Positions 39,598 through 47,338 of a DNA stretch of 64,000 bases are shown piece by piece. The stretch is from Paenibacillus rhizophilus (GTDB lineage: Bacteria > Bacillota > Bacilli > Paenibacillales > Paenibacillaceae). The position numbers were made by a program, and so were the translations under genes. How positions within the stretch are numbered: position 1 is the stretch's first letter; every line of letters starts with the position of its first letter. Under the pieces are notes generated by a model. That model worked only from the letters and a program-made list of their open reading frames with translations, searched no databases and was not told the DNA's origin. The stretch covers positions 1 through 64,000 of the forward strand of contig NZ_RQPI01000004.1 in assembly GCF_003854965.1 (NCBI RefSeq). Reading direction: 5' to 3'.

Positions 39598-40641
39598 ATG
39601 ATTGAATTAAAGGATGTTTATAAAACGTACACCCGTAAAGGGATCTCGAACGATGCCTTGAAGGGGATAAATGTAAAGGTCGAAAAAGGCGATATATTTG
39701 GGGTTATCGGCTATAGCGGTGCCGGAAAGAGTACGTTGATCCGTTTAGTCAATTATTTGGAAAAACCTACGAAAGGACAGGTTTTTGTCGATGGGCATGA
39801 TTTAGGCAAATACAGTGATAAAGAGCTGCGTGCAGCCAAAAAGAATATCGGCATGATCTTTCAGCATTTTAACCTGCTGGAATCGAAAAAAGTATTTGAT
39901 AACGTGGCCATTCCCCTCATTTTGTTGAAAAAGAATAAAGACGAAATTCGCAAGCGCGTTCTGGAGCTGCTGGAGTTTGTTGGATTAGGCGACAAAGCGG
40001 GCAGCTATCCGAGTGAATTGTCAGGCGGACAGAAGCAGCGCGTCGGGATTGCAAGAGCGCTTGCCTCCAACCCCTCCATTCTGCTGTGCGACGAAGCGAC
40101 GTCGGCGCTCGATCCGCAGACGACGCGTTCCATTTTACAGCTGCTCAAGAAAATCAATGCGGAATACAACATCACAGTTATGATTATCACCCATGAAATG
40201 TCAGTCATCCAGGAAATCTGCAACAAGGTGGCGGTCATGGAAGAAGGACGGATTATCGAGCAAGGAAGCGTTCTGGAGGTATTCGGACATCCGCAGCATC
40301 CGACCACGCAAAATTTTGTGAAGACCGTTATTCAGAACAGCATCACAAACAGCATGCAAAAATCGATAAAAAGAGAACCGGGCAGCGGCATTTACAAACT
40401 GGAATTTGTCGGGCAATGCGCTTCGGAGCCCATCCTGTATAAAATGATTCGTTCTTATGATGTGCAGGTCAATATTCTATTTGCCAATATGACCGAGATT
40501 GAAGAAACGACATTGGGAAAAGTGATTATTCAGTTAAAAGGGGATACAGCCGAGGTTAACAAGGCTCTGTCTTTCTTGAAAAATAGTGGAGTCGGTGTGG
40601 AGGAGGTGGAAAAGCATGATGTCAACTACAGTTACAACTGA
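39598..40641 (+). CDS. metN: Methionine-type ABC importer, ATPase with NIL domain
   Basis: A 347-residue protein; ATG 39598 is preferred over 39583 because AGAGGA then sits 7 nt upstream. Walker A GYSGAGKST, signature LSGGQKQR, Walker B LLCDEATSALDP. The last ~80 residues form a NIL domain, the ligand-sensing domain of MetN that slows transport when substrate accumulates inside. It powers uptake of methionine or related compounds with the next permease and the MetQ-like lipoprotein. Confidence 0.92.
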   Translation: MIELKDVYKTYTRKGISNDALKGINVKVEKGDIFGVIGYSGAGKSTLIRLVNYLEKPTKGQVFVDGHDLGKYSDKELRAAKKNIGMIFQHFNLLESKKVFDNVAIPLILLKKNKDEIRKRVLELLEFVGLGDKAGSYPSELSGGQKQRVGIARALASNPSILLCDEATSALDPQTTRSILQLLKKINAEYNITVMIITHEMSVIQEICNKVAVMEEGRIIEQGSVLEVFGHPQHPTTQNFVKTVIQNSITNSMQKSIKREPGSGIYKLEFVGQCASEPILYKMIRSYDVQVNILFANMTEIEETTLGKVIIQLKGDTAEVNKALSFLKNSGVGVEEVEKHDVNYSYN

Positions 40642-41275
40642 TCAATTTATGCAGGCCATCATGGATACCCTTTATATGGTGGGGATGTCCTTGTTCGTGG
40701 GGTCGTTAATTGGAATACCTATCGGGATTTTACTTGTGGTTACCCGTCCAGGCGGTGTTTTGGAGAGCAAAATGCTGTACGCCATTATAAATCCCGTGAT
40801 CAACATTGTCCGCTCCTTGCCATTTATCATATTGCTCGTCGCCATTATTCCGTTTACCCGGTTGATTGTTCAGACTTCAATTGGGACAAGCGCAGCGATT
40901 GTGCCGCTTATTATTTATATCGCACCTTATATCGGGCGCTTGGTAGAGAATTCCCTGCTTGAAGTAAATCCGGGAATTCTTGAAGCGGCAGAGGCGATGG
41001 GGGCTACTCCGTTTCAAGTCATCTGGTACTTTTTATTACCCGAGGCCGTCGGATCGTTAATTCTATCCTTAACGACTGCGACCATTGGTTTAATTGGTGC
41101 CACCGCGATGGCTGGAACGGTTGGCGGAGGCGGAGTCGGAGACTTGGCTATCGTATATGGATACCAACGATTTGACACTGTTGTAGTAATTGCCACTGTA
41201 GTTGTCCTTATTATTTTCGTTCAAGGCATTCAATCATTTGGCAACATTTTGGCAAGAAAGATTCGCCGTTATTAA
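40616..41275 (+). CDS. metI: Methionine-type ABC permease
   Basis: A 219-residue protein with five membrane helices, overlapping metN by 26 nt; GGAGGTGG precedes ATG 40616 (ATG 40619 is also possible). The coupling motif is EAAEAMGATPFQVIWYFLLPEA, given by its ends (~132-153). GGGGVGDLAI near the C-terminus is typical of MetI/MetP. Confidence 0.92.
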   Translation: MMSTTVTTDQFMQAIMDTLYMVGMSLFVGSLIGIPIGILLVVTRPGGVLESKMLYAIINPVINIVRSLPFIILLVAIIPFTRLIVQTSIGTSAAIVPLIIYIAPYIGRLVENSLLEVNPGILEAAEAMGATPFQVIWYFLLPEAVGSLILSLTTATIGLIGATAMAGTVGGGGVGDLAIVYGYQRFDTVVVIATVVVLIIFVQGIQSFGNILARKIRRY

Positions 41276-41306
41276 GGATTAACTTCAAAGGGGAGGAAGA
41301 CGACAA

Positions 41307-42338
41307 GTGAGTGAATGGAGCAAACAGGACCGATTTAAAGCATTATTATCCGGTGAACGGGCGGATCGTCCGATTGTAAGCGGATGGCGTCATTTCATCG
41401 ACAAAGAACAAAATGCAGAAGATTTGGCAGAAACGACGATTACTTTTACCAAGAAATATGATTGGGATTGGGTCAAAATTAATCCTAGAGCAACCTACCT
41501 GGCGGAAGCTTGGGGAAATAAGTATGATTTTCATGACTATCAAACCGTATTTCCCAGACAGGAAACGACCGCTGTTCCAGCGGGTGCTAATCTTTGGGAT
41601 CTTGAGGTGAAGAAAGCCGCGGACTCGACGCCGTTATTGGAGCAATTAGAAGCAGTGCGCAAAATTCGTCAAGGGCTGCCTGATACCCCTTTAATTCAAA
41701 CCGTTTTTTCACCACTCACCGTACTGCTCTTTATTGTGGGTCGGTCTGCTTATGTGACAAAAACAGTGTTTGGCATTGAAAATCCGGTCACCCTGGAATC
41801 GTTGTTCACCGAGCACAGAGCGGCGGCGCATCATGCGTTGCATGTCATTTCATTAACCTTGGCTGATTATGTAAAAGAACTGCAGCAAGCGGGATCGGAC
41901 GGACTGTTTTATGCGGTGACGGGTACAGCACATCCTGGCTTATTTGATGAAGCGATGTTTAATGAATTTTCCAGACCTTATGATTCTATTGTATTGGAGG
42001 CTGCGAATTACGGGAAAAATATCCTTCATACTTGTGGATCATACTCCCAGCCCGAAAGATTTAACGACTACCGGATAGACGGGATCAGCTGGGATACAAA
42101 GGCTGAGGGGAATCCGGGGCTGGACGCGGCTTTAACAGCAACCAAGGTAGGCGGTGTCGATCATGCTTTATTTGCGGCAAATGACATTCCTCAAATTGGG
42201 AAGCAGGCTGAGGAAGCTTTAAACTTAATGAAAGATAAACCTTTTATTCTCGCTCCAAATTGCGCAATCCCGCTTAACGTAACCGATGAGGCTCTGAAAC
42301 AGCTAAAAAAATCTGTTTTTGAAAAGGAGACAAAATAA
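41307..42338 (+). CDS. UroD-like (MtaA/MtbA superfamily) methyltransferase
   Basis: A 343-residue protein from GTG 41307 (GGGGAGGAAGACG upstream). The zinc-site pattern of thiol methyltransferases of the UroD superfamily is visible: H241-x-C243 (ILHTCGSY) and C319 (APNCAIP). True uroporphyrinogen decarboxylases lack this H-x-C...C set. Homologues transfer methyl groups between thiols and corrinoids. Its place between permease and binding-protein genes of a methionine-type importer suggests methyl handling of the imported compound. No corrinoid-protein gene lies in this window. Confidence 0.75.
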   Translation: MSEWSKQDRFKALLSGERADRPIVSGWRHFIDKEQNAEDLAETTITFTKKYDWDWVKINPRATYLAEAWGNKYDFHDYQTVFPRQETTAVPAGANLWDLEVKKAADSTPLLEQLEAVRKIRQGLPDTPLIQTVFSPLTVLLFIVGRSAYVTKTVFGIENPVTLESLFTEHRAAAHHALHVISLTLADYVKELQQAGSDGLFYAVTGTAHPGLFDEAMFNEFSRPYDSIVLEAANYGKNILHTCGSYSQPERFNDYRIDGISWDTKAEGNPGLDAALTATKVGGVDHALFAANDIPQIGKQAEEALNLMKDKPFILAPNCAIPLNVTDEALKQLKKSVFEKETK

Positions 42339-43190
42339 ATGAAAAAATTATTGCTTATTGTTTTAGTTGGGGTTGTAATGTTGTTGACGGCTTGTGGCCA
42401 AAACGCGGCAAATAGCTCAGGTTCAGGTTCAGGTGCAGCGCAAGAAGAAAAGAAAGAGATTACCGTTGGATTTGGTGTTGGGACGTATGAAGAGCAATTC
42501 CGCCAATCGATTCTGCCGATTCTGGAGAAAAAGGGCTACAAGGTTGATATTAAAACCTTCTCTCAAAACATGCAGGTAAACCCAGCCATGAAGGAAGGCT
42601 CCATTGACGCAAGCATATTCCAAAGTACGGCGTATATGGAAGCGATTAACAAGGAAATTGGTGCGGATATGGTTGGAATCGCCTATGTGCCGGGTGCGCC
42701 GCAAGGTCTGTACTCCGTAAAGCACACCACACTCGATGATGTAAAAGACGGCACTACCGTGGCTGTCCCTAATGATCCGGTTAACCAGGAACGTGCTCTT
42801 CGCATTCTGGAGGAGCTTGGTTGGGTCAAGATTAAAGAAGGGGCAGGTGTGGAGGACTTTAACATTAACAGCATGGAGCCGGACAAGTATAATATTGATA
42901 TTAAAATTCTGGACCCGGCGCAAATCCTGGTATCGCTGGAAGACGTTGATTATGGTGTTGTTAACGGAAACTACATTGCAAACTCCGGCAAAAAAATTAC
43001 AGACGCATTGAAGATAGAAAACACACCAATGCAGCACAGAATCATCGTATCCATCAATAAGAAGGATGAAAACACCCAATGGGCCAAGGACTTGAAAGCC
43101 GCCTATGAGTCGCCGGAGTTTGAAGAATATATCACCGGAATAGAAAAATACGACGGGTTCATTCTGCCTGAAGCCTGGAAAAACAATTAA
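42339..43190 (+). CDS. metQ: MetQ/NlpA-type substrate-binding lipoprotein
   Basis: A 283-residue lipoprotein starting immediately after the previous stop. Lipobox LLTACG with lipidated C19, then a Ser/Gly linker and an NlpA domain (QVNPAMKEGSIDASIFQS, AVPNDPVNQERAL). It captures methionine or a related molecule for MetN-MetI. Separation from metI by the methyltransferase gene is unusual. Confidence 0.92.
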   Translation: MKKLLLIVLVGVVMLLTACGQNAANSSGSGSGAAQEEKKEITVGFGVGTYEEQFRQSILPILEKKGYKVDIKTFSQNMQVNPAMKEGSIDASIFQSTAYMEAINKEIGADMVGIAYVPGAPQGLYSVKHTTLDDVKDGTTVAVPNDPVNQERALRILEELGWVKIKEGAGVEDFNINSMEPDKYNIDIKILDPAQILVSLEDVDYGVVNGNYIANSGKKITDALKIENTPMQHRIIVSINKKDENTQWAKDLKAAYESPEFEEYITGIEKYDGFILPEAWKNN

Positions 43191-43207
43191 GTAAGGAAGT
43201 GGATGGG

Positions 43208-44014
43208 TTGATCAACAAACAGATTCACTTTATTGGCGGCGGACAAATGGCCGAGGCCATCATTCGAGCTGTTATATCCAATCAAACCGTATCTGCGGAT
43301 CAGATCAGCGTAACGGATATCAATGAGGCACGTCTTCAGTTTTTAGGTAAGACTTACGGAGTGAACACGGACAGCCCTCAGGAGAAAGTTCTGGCTGAAG
43401 CAGACTTGATTGTGGTTGCGGTCCGGCCGCAGGACAATTTGGCTGCATTAGGACAAGCTGTACATCAATTCGCTGCACCAACCGCCGCAATCGTTTCGAT
43501 TGTGGCAGGTGTAACGATAGAGAAGCTGGCCGGCTTTTTTGGAGCCGAACGCCCCATTATCCGGGTCATTCCTAATACGTTGACCGATACGGGCTACGGC
43601 TATAGCGGGGTTGCCTTAAATGCCTACGCCAATCCAGATCAGGTAGACGGCTTCTTACTCGGATTCGGTAAAGTCCAATATTTGGACGAAGCACTCATTG
43701 ATATCTTTACCGGATACGGTGTGGCTGGACCGAATTACATTTATTATTTTATTGAATCACTTGCGGATGCCGGTGTGCTCGCCGGATTGCCGCGGGAACA
43801 AGCGTGGAACGTTGCGCTGGAAAATGTCATTGGAGCTGCCGCCATGCTGAAGCAGACCGGTCTGCATCCAAGACAACTGCTTGACATTAATAACTCGCCC
43901 GGCGGTGTAGGCATTCATGGCCTATACGAACTGAACAACAGTGATTTCGCGGCCGGCCTGCAAAGAAGTGTCTTGGCAGCCGTAAAGCGAACAACGGAGT
44001 TGGGGGCGAGATAG
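43208..44014 (+). CDS. ProC-like NAD(P)-dependent reductase
   Basis: A 268-residue pyrroline-5-carboxylate-reductase-family protein. TTG 43208 fits the AAGGAAGTGG site; GTG 43199 is also in frame. The Rossmann motif is IHFIGGGQMAEAII, followed by VVAVRPQD and VIPNTLTDTGYG (~120-131). The C-terminal dimer domain contains QTGLHPRQLLDINNSPGG. In this operon it may reduce a cyclic imine formed by the lyase/deacylase steps instead of serving proline synthesis. Confidence 0.82.
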   Translation: MINKQIHFIGGGQMAEAIIRAVISNQTVSADQISVTDINEARLQFLGKTYGVNTDSPQEKVLAEADLIVVAVRPQDNLAALGQAVHQFAAPTAAIVSIVAGVTIEKLAGFFGAERPIIRVIPNTLTDTGYGYSGVALNAYANPDQVDGFLLGFGKVQYLDEALIDIFTGYGVAGPNYIYYFIESLADAGVLAGLPREQAWNVALENVIGAAAMLKQTGLHPRQLLDINNSPGGVGIHGLYELNNSDFAAGLQRSVLAAVKRTTELGAR

Positions 44015-44017
44015 ACA

Positions 44018-44782
44018 ATGGCAAGCAAAAATTGGGATCATCTTGTTCATTATGTCAATGATTTAGACCAACCGGTTGAAATTTTTCGGGAACATGGTTT
44101 AATTGCCTTCAAGGGAGGCTCGCATACGGAATGGGGAACCTTTAATAGCTTAAGTTATTTTGGTTTAACCTATATCGAGTTTCTGGGCATTGAGAATCTT
44201 GAATTGGCGAAGGCGACGGAACATAACCGTGTGGTAAAAGATGCTGTCGACCTATTGCCGGAGCACGAGGCTTTGAGCAGAGTCGTTATTCGGACCGATG
44301 ATATTGAAGAAATGGCCGCATCTTTGGAAGCGGCAGGCTTAAGCCTCTCTCCTATCATGGATGGCAAGCGTCTGGATAACAAGGGCAGATTAATTGAGTG
44401 GCGGATGATGACCATTGACGGCGATTTTGGGGGACTGGTCTATCCGTTTATTATCCAATGGAAAGGGACAGATGCGGAAAGATTGGAGCGGTTAACGACC
44501 TCCGGCATCATTCAGTCTCATCCTGCCGGTGATGCCGAAATCAAGAGAGCGGTATTCCATGTCTCCGATCCGGCAGCTGCCGCTGAGCATTGGGGAAAGT
44601 TATTTGGACTGACTGCCTCGGAGTCAGAAGGCCATTCCGTCACCCTTAAGATTGGCGACAAGTTTTTTGATTTCGTAACAGGGGACGAGAACCAATTCAA
44701 ACAGGTGATTTTTGAAACGGATTCTGTAAAGCTAAAAGGGGAAACCATTCGGATTGGTGAAGGCGAATATGTGTTCACTTAA
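44018..44782 (+). CDS. Glyoxalase-like (VOC fold) protein
   Basis: A 254-residue protein with two VOC-type halves: residues 1-150 (WDHLVHYVNDLDQPVEIF, metal His candidates at H9/H12) and ~165-254 (RAVFHVSDPAAAAEHWGKLFG). It resembles the glyoxalase_3 group. VOC proteins handle metal-dependent isomerisation, lyase or dioxygenase reactions, or bind small molecules. It is the last gene of the sulfur operon, starting 3 nt after the reductase stop; a strong terminator follows. Confidence 0.78.
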   Translation: MASKNWDHLVHYVNDLDQPVEIFREHGLIAFKGGSHTEWGTFNSLSYFGLTYIEFLGIENLELAKATEHNRVVKDAVDLLPEHEALSRVVIRTDDIEEMAASLEAAGLSLSPIMDGKRLDNKGRLIEWRMMTIDGDFGGLVYPFIIQWKGTDAERLERLTTSGIIQSHPAGDAEIKRAVFHVSDPAAAAEHWGKLFGLTASESEGHSVTLKIGDKFFDFVTGDENQFKQVIFETDSVKLKGETIRIGEGEYVFT

Positions 44783-44821
44783 AATCAGAAGGATCTATTG
44801 CCCAAAAAGATTTTGATTATT

Positions 44822-44869
44822 AGAGGCTTTCCAAAAGTTCACTGAACCTTTGGGAAGCCTCTTTTTTTG
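44822..44869 (+). terminator. Terminator of the sulfur operon
   Basis: AGAGGCTTTCC pairs with GGGAAGCCTCT around a CAAAGG-containing loop (44822-44862), followed by seven T. The T-run merges with a Spo0A-type box at 44868-44874. Confidence 0.9.
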
Positions 44870-44948
44870 TCGAAATTTGATTTTGGAGGAATAAAAATAT
44901 ATTTACATCCATAATTCGACAAAATATCTGCTGTTGCAATGATAAAAT
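44868..44948 (+). promoter_or_regulatory. Spo0A-type boxes and extended -10 of Agr-like locus 2
   Basis: Two exact 0A-box matches in inverted orientation, TGTCGAA (44868-44874) and TTCGACA (44915-44921). An extended -10 TG-A-TAAAAT (44940-44948) follows with no good -35; the second 0A box lies where a -35 would be (17-22 nt upstream), as in Spo0A-activated sigma-A promoters. Inference: the locus is controlled by Spo0A~P. Confidence 0.6.
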
Positions 44949-45013
44949 ATGTTTGCGGTTTAGTTATGGATTTGTGCCTTTCGGCCTAATTGATTGAAGG
45001 CGGTGTTGGGAGA

Positions 45014-45724
45014 TTGCATGATCTGATTTTTATATTTTTAGGCATATTCGATGCGACCGCAATGTTAACAGTAATACTCAAACTTTATATGCTCCCGGTG
45101 CGGGAATATTTTGTTAGAGTTCTCCTGTTTGCTTCATTTATAGCTGTTTTCTCGTACTTAATGCGAATTATTATTGGAGTGCCGGAATGGGACTTGCCCT
45201 TGCAATATCTGCTTATTATTCTATTTTTGAGATTGGGTTTAAAAATTAAATTGCATTTGGCATCTTTTATAGCCGGAGCGGGAATTTGCGCATATGCCCT
45301 AATTCAAATGGGCGTGTATTACTTTTATGCTTGGACCAATCAGATGAATGTTGACATCTTAAAAGAGAACAGCGGATCTCTACTCTACTTGTTTCAAATA
45401 TCATCAATACTGGTCGCTTATGTATTATCTTGGGCATTAACAAGATTTCAATTGGGCTTCTCCTTTATCATTGTGCCTCCGCATGACTTCCTGGTGAAAG
45501 AGAACTACTTAACGAACCGAAATTTGCTGCTTGTATTTGGTAGTCTGGCTTCGCTAGCAACAGTCTGCATAACGATATTGTTTTTGTACAGAGCAAATCC
45601 ATTGGGTCTGTTTATAGCCGCGGCTGTAGCTTTTGGATTATCATTTTATTTTTCAGGTTGGAGTGATCGGGATGATATTAGAAGAGCTGTCGAGGCGTAT
45701 CGCAAAAAAGATAAAGAAGTATGA
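45014..45724 (+). CDS. Kinase-less AgrC-like membrane sensor, locus 2
   Basis: A 236-residue membrane protein; TTG 45014 is taken because GAAGGCGG lies ~10 nt upstream, though TTG 44990 and GTG forms are possible. Six to seven helices fill the protein, and the short cytoplasmic tail (SDRDDIRRAVEAYRKKDKEV) holds no kinase domain. It shares LSW...RF..GFSF and NRNLLLV patches with the locus-1 protein at 33160. The tail overlaps agrB by 53 nt. As in locus 1 it is positioned as peptide receptor. Confidence 0.65.
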   Translation: MHDLIFIFLGIFDATAMLTVILKLYMLPVREYFVRVLLFASFIAVFSYLMRIIIGVPEWDLPLQYLLIILFLRLGLKIKLHLASFIAGAGICAYALIQMGVYYFYAWTNQMNVDILKENSGSLLYLFQISSILVAYVLSWALTRFQLGFSFIIVPPHDFLVKENYLTNRNLLLVFGSLASLATVCITILFLYRANPLGLFIAAAVAFGLSFYFSGWSDRDDIRRAVEAYRKKDKEV

Positions 45725-46202
45725 CCCTGAGGGACCAGGCTCTCTGGAAGTATTAGGCTATGGCATCGGAATCAAGCTTAACCTGTATTCGGGAATACTT
45801 CTTACGGTTCTGTTTGGCTTATTATTTAGCAGCGTGCTTCACTCGCTGTTGGCTCTGGCTTCTTTTATGGTCCTGCGAAAATTTTCCGGAGGCTACCATT
45901 TGCCGATTACGCTCTGCTCCTTGGTTACGGGGCTTACGGCCTCTTTGGTTCCGCTGATCAGCTTGGGCCAAGAGGGGACGATTCTGCTAACGGCACTGTC
46001 GCTGCTGATTGCGCTTGCTTTTGCTCCCAACAACTATGAAGAATTGTACAATGTGGAATTTGATTCCTGGTCCAAGGGGATTTCTGTCTTAATTATCGCC
46101 TCAAATCTGTATTTCCAATCGGCGATTGTGGCGGTTTCATTTATGATTCAATCTCTGCTGCTGCTGCCGACATACCCCAGGAAAGGAGGTGTTAACCTAT
46201 GA
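45672..46202 (+). CDS. agrB: AgrB-family peptide-processing protease, locus 2
   Basis: A 176-residue membrane protein from ATG 45672 (TTGGAGTGATC upstream). The catalytic His is H76 in FSGGYH and the likely Cys is C82, six residues later. In locus 1 and in standard AgrB the interval is seven, so one residue is missing here. C82 is the only Cys near the motif. The rest of the fold (helices, cytoplasmic basic N-terminus RRIAKKIKKYD) is normal. Its stop overlaps agrD (ATGA). Confidence 0.88.
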   Translation: MILEELSRRIAKKIKKYDPEGPGSLEVLGYGIGIKLNLYSGILLTVLFGLLFSSVLHSLLALASFMVLRKFSGGYHLPITLCSLVTGLTASLVPLISLGQEGTILLTALSLLIALAFAPNNYEELYNVEFDSWSKGISVLIIASNLYFQSAIVAVSFMIQSLLLLPTYPRKGGVNL

Positions 46203-46324
46203 AAAAAGCGTTAGCTCGTTATCTGGCTGAAAAAATTACAAAGTCTGCCGAAAAATCCGCTCGAAGCCGTAAGTCGATTGTTGGTTCATTGCCGCTCCCC
46301 CAAGAATTAAAAAAAGGCGAATAG
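46199..46324 (+). CDS. agrD: AgrD-like autoinducer precursor without Cys, locus 2
   Basis: A 41-residue peptide starting at ATG 46199 behind GAAAGGAGGTG, one of the strongest ribosome sites in the window. Amphipathic Lys/Ala leader (~1-24), then KSIVGS and the tail LPLPQELKKGE, in which LPQEL corresponds to the VPxEL of AgrD tails. There is no Cys; S26 or S30 could form a lactone. The leader is more basic than that of locus 1, and the cores differ fully, so the two signals should be distinct. Confidence 0.72.
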   Translation: MKKALARYLAEKITKSAEKSARSRKSIVGSLPLPQELKKGE

Positions 46325-46329
46325 TTTCA

Positions 46330-47067
46330 ATGAAGAAAGAATCGCGTAACATCGTCGGCGTTCAAGTCTCTGATTCGGCAAACGGGACTTTGAAAAAGGA
46401 GTTTCGAGAGAACGAGATTATGAGCATCGAAATGTGGAAGCCGAAAAAAAATTACAGTGTTCCTATTTTCTACACCAGAAGCGGCAATTTTACTGTATTG
46501 ACCACTCTGGAGGAATGCGGCTGCGCTTTTTCGGCTTTCGTCTCTTTGGACACCTGGAATCTTGTGAATTTGAAAAAAGGGGAGCGCCTGGAGACCGGAA
46601 GTTACGGAGGAAGGCTCTATTTTCAGAACTCATCCATCCATACCGGAGTGAATCTTAAAAGCATGGGGATGTGGGATGACCTCGTTTCCAAGGCGAAAGA
46701 GGCGGAGAAGGATGACAGAGATATTCTGGTAAACCGGATCAAAGGCTCCGGAAGGCTGGATCAAGGGCAATTCATCAAGGCAAGCGAGATATTCTATGTC
46801 GACACTTGGGAGCCTAAACGAAATTATCATGTTCCCCGGTTCTACACGGAAGAGGGCTGCTTTACGGCCGGATTGACCTTTCAGAGCTGCAAAGAAGCCT
46901 TTCCCCACTTTTTCCCCGCGTATAATGGAAGCTTGGTCAACATTGACTGGGTCGAGCGTATCGAAGAAAAGATTTATGGAGACACCCTCATATTTAAAGA
47001 TTCCGAACATAAGACAGGCATCGCCCGCAATAAAGTGAAGTATCTTAATTCCATTTTTAAACAATGA
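46330..47067 (+). CDS. Tandem double LytTR-like protein
   Basis: A 245-residue soluble protein made of two similar ~100-residue units: ~28-118 (IMSIEMWKPKKNYSVPIFYT ... LVNLKKGERLETG) and ~148-240 (IFYVDTWEPKRNYHVPRFYT ... LVNIDWVERIEEK). Each follows the LytTR plan (first strand, central strands, F...L-V-N-l, final strands), but the basic DNA-contact positions are altered. No receiver or membrane domain. It sits 5 nt after agrD, so it belongs to the signalling operon. A single-chain LytTR pair could bind direct repeats as a monomer or act as a partner/antagonist of the 47339 protein. Confidence 0.7.
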   Translation: MKKESRNIVGVQVSDSANGTLKKEFRENEIMSIEMWKPKKNYSVPIFYTRSGNFTVLTTLEECGCAFSAFVSLDTWNLVNLKKGERLETGSYGGRLYFQNSSIHTGVNLKSMGMWDDLVSKAKEAEKDDRDILVNRIKGSGRLDQGQFIKASEIFYVDTWEPKRNYHVPRFYTEEGCFTAGLTFQSCKEAFPHFFPAYNGSLVNIDWVERIEEKIYGDTLIFKDSEHKTGIARNKVKYLNSIFKQ

Positions 47068-47100
47068 CCCTCTACTCCTCGCGAGAGAGGGTTATTGTCA
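47068..47100 (+). terminator. Terminator of Agr-like locus 2
   Basis: ACCCTCT (47070-47076) pairs with AGAGGGT (47086-47092), loop ACTCCTCGCG region, followed by a T-rich TATTGTCATATT. Confidence 0.65.
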
Positions 47101-47161
47101 TATTGTGGATAAAAAGTCAAGGAAAATCTATACTAGTAAAATCAATAATTTTCCGATTTTT

Positions 47162-47190
47162 TTCGACAAATTATTTAAAAGTAATAATGT
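47162..47190 (+). promoter_or_regulatory. 0A box and promoter of the locus-2 LytTR gene
   Basis: TTCGACA (47162-47168), an exact 0A box, overlaps a possible -35 (TCGACA); TAATGT (47185-47190) is a plausible -10 at 16 nt. The site stands ~170 nt upstream of the start, leaving a long leader. Confidence 0.45.
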
Positions 47191-47218
47191 TAAACTAATC
47201 ACATCGATATCACATCCA

Positions 47219-47287
47219 CGGCTTCAACGAGATTTCCGAGCCAGATTAGCCTGGGACATCCCTCGGAGATTAAGCCAATGCTGAAGC
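47219..47287 (+). ncRNA. Structured leader upstream of the LytTR gene
   Basis: Nested helices can form: GCTTCA (47222-47227) with TGAAGC (about 47281-47286), TCCGAG with CTCGGA, and an inner CCAG/CTGG hairpin. No match to a riboswitch class I know. It may be a cis-regulatory RNA or a set of DNA sites for the LytTR proteins. Confidence 0.4.
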
Positions 47288-47338
47288 AAGGGATAGTTCT
47301 ATAATTCAGAAGAATACATAAAAAAGGTGAGGGATTGG

